Positions 57,603 through 64,000 of a stretch of 64,000 nucleotides of DNA are shown here, one piece after another. The stretch is from positions 310,001 through 374,000 of the forward strand of contig JAKLTH010000238.1 in assembly GCA_025175895.1 (NCBI GenBank). Direction: 5' to 3'. Position 1 is the stretch's first letter; each line of letters starts with the position of its first letter. The DNA comes from Wurfbainia villosa. Its lineage: Eukaryota > Streptophyta > Magnoliopsida > Zingiberales > Zingiberaceae. The translations under genes were made by a program, and so were the position numbers. The notes beneath the pieces are model-generated. The model was not told where the DNA came from and did not search any database. It saw only the letters and a list, made by a program, of their open reading frames with translations.

Positions 57603-59141
57603 ATGGCTCACATTGAGGGGTATAGCACCACCCGACCTCCGTTCTTTAACGGAGATGATTTTCGTTATTGGAAAGGTCGGATGGAGTGTTTCTTGAAAAC
57701 ATAAGTCGAGACTTGGATAATAATCCAAACCGGCTTTGCTCTACCCACCAATGATCAAGGAGAGCCCTTGGATTTCAACAAGTGGACAATTGCAACCAAG
57801 AGGCAAATCGAAGTCGATGCAAGAGCAACCCAAATATTGCAATGCGGCTTGTCCAAGGAGGAACTCAACCGCATCGGACCATTCATTAGTGCCAAGGACC
57901 TATGGAACAAACTAATCGAGCTACACGAAGGAACATCCGATGCTAAGGTATATAAACGTGACCTTCTTTTCAATAAGTTGTATAACCTTAAGATGCAGGA
58001 ACACGAGATGGAGACGCAACTACATGCTCGCGTCCAGGACATTGTCAACGGCCTGCACACCATCGGACACAAGGTAGAAAACCATGACCTACTAAGGTAC
58101 GTTCTTAATTCATTTCCTAGGACTACCTTGTGAGCATCCATGGTCGATGCCTACAAGGTCTCTAAGGACCTTTCGAAGCTTAGGTTAGATGAATTATTTT
58201 TCGAGTTTGAACTTCACGAGCAAACTAACGTGGTCCGGGCCGAGAGAGGTATTACTCTACTTGCAGGACAAAGAAGCAAGCCACCTACCAGGCAAGAAGA
58301 TGGACTCGAACCCGACGAAGAATTAGAGTCCGAATCCGAAAAGGTGGAAGCAATAGTGAACGTAGTGCGGAAGATCGTTCGGAGGGAAAGGAAGCTACTA
58401 AAGAATCAAAAGAGGACACAATTCAAATCAAATCAAAAGAAGGCTTTTCATGCAACATGGGACAACGAAGAAGGCGGCGGCATAGCATGCATGGCAAGAC
58501 CCGAAGAGTCCGAGTCAGAATCCGAATCCGAATCCAATTACAACACCGACTCCGAACTCGAGGACTACTTCGAGAAGCAACTCAAAGCCGGACCAAAAGA
58601 GAAAATTAAGGTTAGCCGCTCACTAATTCATACGCTTTACAATATAATTAAAATGCTTAATAGGAAATTAACTAAGTCCGAGTCTAGGGTTGAGTCGTTA
58701 CTTGAGGAGGTTGAAACCCTCAAGCAAGAGGCTACTCTAATCTCTTCAACTAGTCAAGTTCAAGAGGGAAACTCAACCCAAATTGAAAAACTCGAGGAAG
58801 AGAATTCTCTCTTGAAAGACTGAGTTCAAGAGGTTGAGGCTACGTTGGAAAAGTTCATGTTGGGATCTAAGAATCTTAACATACTACTTGGAACCCAAAG
58901 AGTCGTGTACAACAAAGTCGGACTCGGATTTAGGTCAACGACTACGAATAGGTCATATATGTCTATCGTAAATCGTAGTCATCAAAGAGTCCAAGCATGA
59001 GTCCCAAAGGTTTTATTGAATTCACATATAAGGACTAATAAGTTTTGGATTCACCAGGATCAAATTCATTATTTGAATAGACCATATTGGTTCAATGGTC
59101 CAGGAGGAGCTAACACTAAAATAGTATATCCGCTTACTTAG
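57603..59141 (+). pseudogene. Gag of element J, four in-frame stops, zinc knuckle absent
   Basis: Colinear with the gag of G. The start is at 57603 with RPPFFNGDDFRYWKGRMECF. In-frame stops are a TAA at 57702-57704 and TGAs at 58131-58133, 58821-58823 and 58998-59000. The frame is otherwise maintained to the TAG at 59139-59141. Between the basic stretch (about 58400) and the HATWDNEE block the zinc-knuckle segment of G is missing. Acidic Ser/Glu repeats (58508-58560) and a coiled-coil-like region follow. Maintenance of frame despite stops suggests recent inactivation or mobilisation by other copies' Gag. Confidence 0.8.
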
Positions 59142-60145
59142 CAAAACCATTGAATATTTTACTTTAATTTGTAGAACGGCTAGATAGGGAAAATAGTTAG
59201 TCAACTCTTGACAACATAGTATCAGGACGCGGCGAGATAATAGTACGTTAGGGAAACAAAGTCTCGTGTATTCGAGCTAGATAAGGCGTATCTAGCTTGG
59301 TGCACTTGACCGAGTGGAACTAGCTGAAGCTACCCCGCCGTATCCTAAACTAGTTAGACCAGGAAGTAACCCTAAGTGACTTAAGTGATATTTTCTTGAA
59401 TTTGGCTTTGTCTAAGGAAGTGATCATTGTTCCGATCAAAGAAGGCCCCTGTGCCTCGCCACGACCTAGAAGCCAATTTCTCGAAAAGTTACTTAACGAT
59501 CTAAAGGTTAAATCCGAATCTAACCCAAGGTTGACTATCTTTAATCAATTTAAAATCATCTCACAAAACATATAAGATGAACAAATTCTGAGACACATAG
59601 AATGGGTGAGATGTTAAGGATAATTGAAATATAACCTCTTCAAAATACTACTTCTTTTCCCAACTATTGTACTTAACAACTCTTAGGACAAAGTTTAGCG
59701 CCCCCTACATCTCTTATACTTTATATATTTGACTAAGGGGGAAAGCAAACTAACCCTAAGGGTTATATTACAAACCTTTAGATTATTGGTGCAGAGGGAC
59801 ACACCTCGAACCAATCTATCTAATTACTGCTAGACGCATGCTTGGACTCATAGTTGATTTATCTTGATGCATGCATATACCATATTATTTTTAAACCCCT
59901 ATTTTATATAACAAACTTCAATTTTACATAACAAACCCCAATATTTGTTGATTTATGGCAAAAGGGGGAGAAGAGCGAAAGTTAAGAGAGAGTAACACAA
60001 AATTTATTTAATTTTGAAAACTAAAGTATCTCTTTCAAAACTCACCTAGGGTTAAGGGGGAGTTTTTGAAAATGAAATTCATCATTTACTATACTTGTTT
60101 TATGCTTTAATTTCCCTTAACTTTGTGTTGGTTTGTCATAGATCA
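59142..60145 (+). other. Non-coding internal region of element J
   Basis: 59165-59535 matches the gag-pol spacer of G. After that J jumps to sequence like G's 3' region (GGTGAGATGTTAAGG near 59605), so the whole of pol is missing. No frames of note. Confidence 0.6.
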
Positions 60146-61773
60146 AAAAGGGGGAGATTGTTGGTGCAGGGGCACCAGATAATCGAACATGTGTTTTGAT
60201 TATGGCAAAGACACAAAGTTAAGTTTACATCGTTATCTCACGAGCTAAATCGAGTGTGCAGAAAAGATTTACGATCGCTATTCACCCCCCCCCCTCTAGC
60301 GACGCTTCTCGATCCAACATAGTGTCTCGCTGATTTCTCGCTTCGATTTAATCAATTACATGCTCGCCTACAAAACTTGTTAATGCGCAACGAAATATAC
60401 AACAATAGAAATGCACAAGAACAAAAGAAAGCACACAATCACAATAATAAGATTTTTATGTGGTTCGAAACTAGAGTTCCTACTCCATAGCAGTGCTATA
60501 TTGATCTACCCTCACTATGAACCTCTCCTTCTCGGTATGACATCGGAGGTAGAAAAACTCCGTACAATGAGAACTTACAACTATAAGCAATAAAAATATA
60601 CAACCAAATACACTATCAAATGAAAGAAACAAGCGAAAATACTTTACAAGATTACACTTTTGATTGCTTGCACTTTGGTTGTTTTAGACGAGCTTAGAAG
60701 GTCTAGAATGCAACAACAATTCTCCTCCAAGATCACTAAAAATCGGCTACATCAACCTCCTTCTCAAGCTCCTTATAAAGCTACAACTCAGGTTGATTTC
60801 CACCTTTTAGTTGACTATTTTTATCTAGCAGTCGACTGGACACTATACCATTGTCTCACAACGACTTAATCCATATCAAATTAAATAGACCAGTCGACTG
60901 CCCTGACCTAGCAGTCGACTATTGTACGCACCAGTCAACTACTATAAGTCAACAGTCGACTGTCCAATATTCTGTGCCCTGATCACTTAATTTCAGTCGA
61001 CTGATATAGGCCCGTCGATTGCCCACAACTAGCAGTTGGCTACAGAGCCACAGTCGAGCAACTGAGCCTCAATCAACTCCTCAACCAATCAACTGGTCAT
61101 AATTCCCAATCGACTTCTTGAGTCAAACTAGGCTCCCAAGTGTCGTGCACTTTGTCAGTCGACTGGTAATCCTCAAACATGAGGTTTCATCCCAAGTATG
61201 ATCTCCTCGTACTTGATCAACCACCCTTAGTCTAAACTTAAGCCTTCTAGTCACCTCCATCATCCTCACACCCTCAGGGTCCATCCAAGTCCTCCACGAC
61301 TCTTTACCCTTTTGTGTTAGTCTTCAAGTATTTCCATCGGTTATGTCATGCTAACCGAGTCTCTTTTGTCAAGGTTCATTTAAATTTATGCCGCCAAGAC
61401 TACATGCTTGGACTTTACGCTATCAAAAATCTCACATTTTGACTTTCCGATTGCTAAACCTCAATGCTTGCACTTTCACCATCAAGACTATACACTTGAA
61501 CTTATGTGGCCAAGACTACACCCTTGGACTTTCATCGGCAAGATCATGCTTGGACTTTCCATGTCAAGTATCCAAATTTAGACCTCCATGCCAAGATCAT
61601 GTTTGGATTTTTTATGCTGAGATCATTCTTGAACTTTTCATGCCAAGTATCCAAATTTGGATTTTCATATCAAAACTATGCTTAGACTTTCCATGCCAAG
61701 ACTATTCTTGGACTTCCCCTCGAGTCTCACTCGAATCTGATCAACCATGACCTAAGATTTGATTGTTCCAACA

Positions 61774-61953
61774 ATCTCCCTCAAATAATCTCCCCCATAT
61801 GACTTTGGGTACCTCGATCATCCACTAATCATATGATCAATATATGGTCAAATCATATTGTCAAATAATGATCAAATTCATTGTTAAATATCAAAATCCT
61901 ATTCGAATCCCACTCGAATCTAATTAATCGTAACTTGGACTGCTTATACCAAC
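61774..61953 (-). repeat. Second LTR terminus after an internal PPT-like tract
   Basis: ATCTCCCTCAAATAATCTCC (a PPT on the minus strand) follows the first terminus. 61890-61953 is a second diverged copy of the LTR end, with TATCAAAATCC, a CTCGAATC pair and CTTATACCAACA. This parallels the double starts in A and E. Confidence 0.5.
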
Positions 61954-62787
61954 ATGTAATTCATGCTTGGACAACGAGACTTTGGATACATCTTGAGTTG
62001 ACCCAAGAACTCGAGCATATCACATGTATTCGAGGAACCCAACTTCAGATATATGTCAACCCTAGGACTCGAATACATTTCGAGTTGACCTCCAGACTCG
62101 GGCATGTTCTAAATGCTTGGATGACTTGACTCCAAATACCTTCCAAGTTGACCTCGAGACTCAGACATAGCAAGTGTCTTGAATCAATCTTGATTCTTGA
62201 GTCTATCGTTAGGCTCAGGTAGGTCACTCAATTAATTTTGAAGGTGAATAATTTTGCTATTCAAGTTCATTGAGTTTTTAGCGTGGAAGAAATTGTAACT
62301 GCTCTTATAGGGTTACCAGATGGAATTTGGTTTTGTTTTCTTTGACATGGAAAATGCATAAGTTGTCTATATGCATCCCACTAGATTACTTTGACGATGA
62401 GTTATGCCCAATGAATGGAAGGATTCCGATTGAATTTTAAAAATTAATTATATATTTTTTTTAATCTTTTCCATGATAAATTAATTTTATCATGGTCAGT
62501 CCTAAACTCAAATAAAAGAGGATTATATTAAATTATCAATTAATATTAAACTAAGATAAATATTTAATGAATGAATTCATCGAATTATAAAAAAAAAAAT
62601 TAAAAAAAAAATTATTCTTATTCCCTACTATTCTCTTTAATTTTTAGGCCAAAAATAAAAAATAAATGTCTATTTATCCTTTCACGTAAACATGTTTTCT
62701 ACAATCTTTGCTTGGTCTATAATTACAGAAATGCCCCTGATATAATTAATCCAAGCCTGTAACCCCGGAAACTGAACCGTAGCCAAC
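61954..62787. other. Intergenic DNA upstream of the PPR gene
   Basis: 61954-62200 has loosely repeated CGAGTTGACC / GACTCGA phrases, possibly old LTR. 62240-62760 is AT-rich with A and T runs and probably contains the promoter and 5' UTR of the PPR gene. I see no convincing TATA box. Confidence 0.4.
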
Positions 62788-62865
62788 ATGCCAACGCCGG
62801 CATGGCGGCGATTCTCTCTGCCTTCCGGCGACCGCCTGACTTTTACCGCTTCCCATGCCCGCTAA
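62788..62865 (+). CDS. Upstream ORF overlapping the PPR start codon
   Basis: An ATG at 62788, 14 bases before the main ATG and in another frame, opens a 25-codon frame ending at TAA 62863-62865 inside the PPR coding region. If the transcript includes it, it would reduce initiation at the main ATG. Peptide conservation cannot be judged here. Confidence 0.35.
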   Translation: MPTPAWRRFSLPSGDRLTFTASHAR

Positions 62866-64000
62866 ACTCCTCCAAGTTCACCGCTTCCTCCTTCCCAGCT
62901 GTCTCCGCGTCCAACAGTGGCGGAGCTGGCGGCGATATCATTGACCGCGTCATCTCTCTCCTCTCTTCCGCCACCCACTCTTCCCACCTCCACCAAATCC
63001 ATGCTCTCATTATATCCGCAGGAATTCACCACTCCCCCTTCGTCGCGGCCAAATTCCTCCTCGCCGCTCCCGCCGCGCACCGACTCCCGCACGCCCGTCG
63101 GGTGTTCGACGAGATGCCCCATCGAAAGGACGTCCTCCTCTTCAATGCCATCATCCGCCTCTACTCCTACCACAACGTTTTCCGAGACGCCTTGCATTTA
63201 TTTGCCGAGATGATTCGCTCCGGCGTCATCCCTGATGCCTTCACCATGCCTCCGGTGCTTAAGGCCTGCTCTGCCCTCCCGTTCCTCGCCGCCGGCCGCG
63301 CCGTCCACGCTCAGGTGCTATCACTTAGCTTCGATTCTGACGTATTCGTCCAAAACGGTCTCATCTCCATGTACGCCAAGTGCGGCGACATTGCCTCCGC
63401 CCGTACCATATTTGACCTGCTAAGTGTTCGAAATGTGATCTCTTGGACTTCGATACTCTCGGGCTGCACTCAGAACGGATTCCCACTTGAGGCCCTTAAG
63501 GTGTTCGGCAGAATGCGAAGAGAATCGAATGCTCCTCCTGACTTCATAGTTCTGGTCAGCGTCCTAAAGGCTTACATGGATGTGGGTGACCTGGAGCTTG
63601 GAAGGTCTGTCCATGGTTTGGTGATCAAAAGTGGGTTTGAAGATGAACAAGACCTGATCATTTCGCTCGCCTCAATGTATGCCAAATGTGGGAAAGTTCT
63701 TGTTGCGAGGTCCTTGTTTGACGGCGTTCGATCAACTGAAATTATCATGTGGAACGTGATGATCTCTGGTTATGCCAAAAATGGTCATGCTACCGAAGCC
63801 TTCCAGCTCTTCCGCGAGATGGTCTTAAGAGAAATCAAACCTGATTCGATATCGCTTGGATCGGCAATCTTGGCTTGTGCACAGGTGGGATCTTTAGAGC
63901 TGGCAAAGTGGATGGAGGACTACACCAACGGCACCGAGTTCAAAGATGACATTTTCGTGAACACGGCAATGATCGACATGTATGCTAAATGTGGAAGCAT
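62802..64000 (+). CDS. PLS-class pentatricopeptide repeat protein, 5' part (At3g12770/MEF22-like)
   Basis: Organellar RNA-binding PPR protein, 399 codons in one intronless frame, open at the window end. The N-terminus is rich in Arg, Phe, Ser and Pro without acidic residues for about 44 residues, consistent with a transit peptide. PPR blocks start near residue 62 (HLHQIHALII). VFDEMPHRKD.LLFNAIIRLY is at 101-121, LKACSALPFLAAGRAVHAQV at 153-172, and MYAKCG at 190, 292 and 393, typical of S motifs. Order and wording closely follow Arabidopsis At3g12770 (MEF22, a mitochondrial RNA editing factor). The E/DYW domains would lie beyond the window. The start sits in a GCATGGCG context. GC-rich, C/G-ending codons fade towards 3', a monocot trait. 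The orthology to MEF22 is inference. Confidence 0.85.
   Translation, partial: MAAILSAFRRPPDFYRFPCPLNSSKFTASSFPAVSASNSGGAGGDIIDRVISLLSSATHSSHLHQIHALIISAGIHHSPFVAAKFLLAAPAAHRLPHARRVFDEMPHRKDVLLFNAIIRLYSYHNVFRDALHLFAEMIRSGVIPDAFTMPPVLKACSALPFLAAGRAVHAQVLSLSFDSDVFVQNGLISMYAKCGDIASARTIFDLLSVRNVISWTSILSGCTQNGFPLEALKVFGRMRRESNAPPDFIVLVSVLKAYMDVGDLELGRSVHGLVIKSGFEDEQDLIISLASMYAKCGKVLVARSLFDGVRSTEIIMWNVMISGYAKNGHATEAFQLFREMVLREIKPDSISLGSAILACAQVGSLELAKWMEDYTNGTEFKDDIFVNTAMIDMYAKCGS

Larger units (their letters stand above)
56948..60319 (+). mobile_element. Element J: 3.4-kb gag-only element with 160-bp LTRs, TSD TAGTG
   Basis: Perfect TAGTG duplications (56943-56947 and 60320-60324). LTRs 56948-57109 (162 bp) and 60159-60319 (161 bp). 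PBS 57112-57123, gag pseudogene, gag-pol spacer, and no pol. PPT AAAAAGGGGGAGAT abuts the 3' LTR. The LTR equals the two ends of solo LTR D with the middle removed. J looks like a deletion derivative of a G/D-like autonomous family that was still able to transpose. Confidence 0.85.
56907..61773 (-). repeat. LTR I (family A type), split by element J
   Basis: Segments 56907-56942 and 60320-61773. It contains CAGTCGACTG-type sites (60828-61165), the inverted AAGTCCAAG array (61380-61730) and the terminus TTCCAACA at 61773. A second decayed terminus follows at 61953. Confidence 0.65.

Noticed and set aside
62862..63197. 111-codon minus-strand frame and 98-codon plus-strand frame in another phase
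   Set aside because: Shadows of the GC-rich PPR coding region, whose true frame is open from 62802 to the window end.
1..64000. tRNA and rRNA genes
   Set aside because: No cloverleaf with A and B boxes and no rRNA segment was recognised. The TGGTATCAGAGC matches are retrotransposon primer-binding sites, not tRNA genes.

Overview
This is a window of a large, repeat-rich plant nuclear genome, most likely a monocot. Three things point that way: tRNA-Met-primed Ty1/copia elements in multi-level nests, a Tekay-like giant solo LTR, and a PPR gene whose 5' half is strongly GC-rich and C/G-ending (the gradient typical of commelinid monocots). Zingiberales is a guess from the look of the retroelements, not a demonstrated assignment. 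About 95% of the window is transposon-derived. Only the right edge (from about 62.2 kb) carries an apparently functional host gene, and a second host gene near 39 kb and 55 kb is a dismantled pseudogene.

Layout, left to right. 1-1370: truncated minus-strand LTR. 1371-2161: unassigned. 2162-19475: element A (+), a gag-only LTR retrotransposon. Its 5' LTR is split by element B (minus, same family, 2889-11565, TSD GAATT). B's own 3' LTR is split by solo LTR C (3062-5278, TSD AATGG), and A's gag is split by solo LTR D (14819-15898, TSD GGGAG). 19476-37962: element F, a further decayed member of the A family. It is split by G (20381-32950, TSD TTGTT), the only element here with a long pol frame. 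G's gag is split by a 3.86 kb solo LTR H (23319-27180, TSD GAGCT), and F's LTR is split by a truncated H-like LTR. 38105-38798: a TRIM. 38804-39887 and 55314-55512: the two halves of a plant C2H2 zinc-finger pseudogene, separated by a 15.4 kb copia element K (39888-55308, minus). K's pol is split by E (43298-50067), a third gag-only copy. 55.5-61.95 kb: A-type LTR pieces with CACTA-like filler, and a small gag-only element J (56948-60319, TSD TAGTG). 62802-64000: the start of a PLS-class PPR gene resembling Arabidopsis At3g12770 (MEF22), running off the window.

The most interesting signal is a retrotransposon system rather than a single gene. Copies A, B and E (F in part) have the same plan: LTR, tRNA-Met-like PBS, one gag with two CCHC zinc knuckles, about 1.7-1.8 kb of conserved non-coding DNA with TGTCATGACA palindromes, PPT, LTR, and no pol. 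The SIRE-like element G has a different LTR and a pol, but its gag shares a C-terminal N-x-YWVP motif with the gag-only family, so it is a plausible helper. LTRs of both groups carry clusters of the perfect palindrome CAGTCGACTG upstream of the TATA box. In G and D these are spaced about 20-21 bp, two DNA turns. In three elements these palindromes look intact in one LTR and scrambled in the other.
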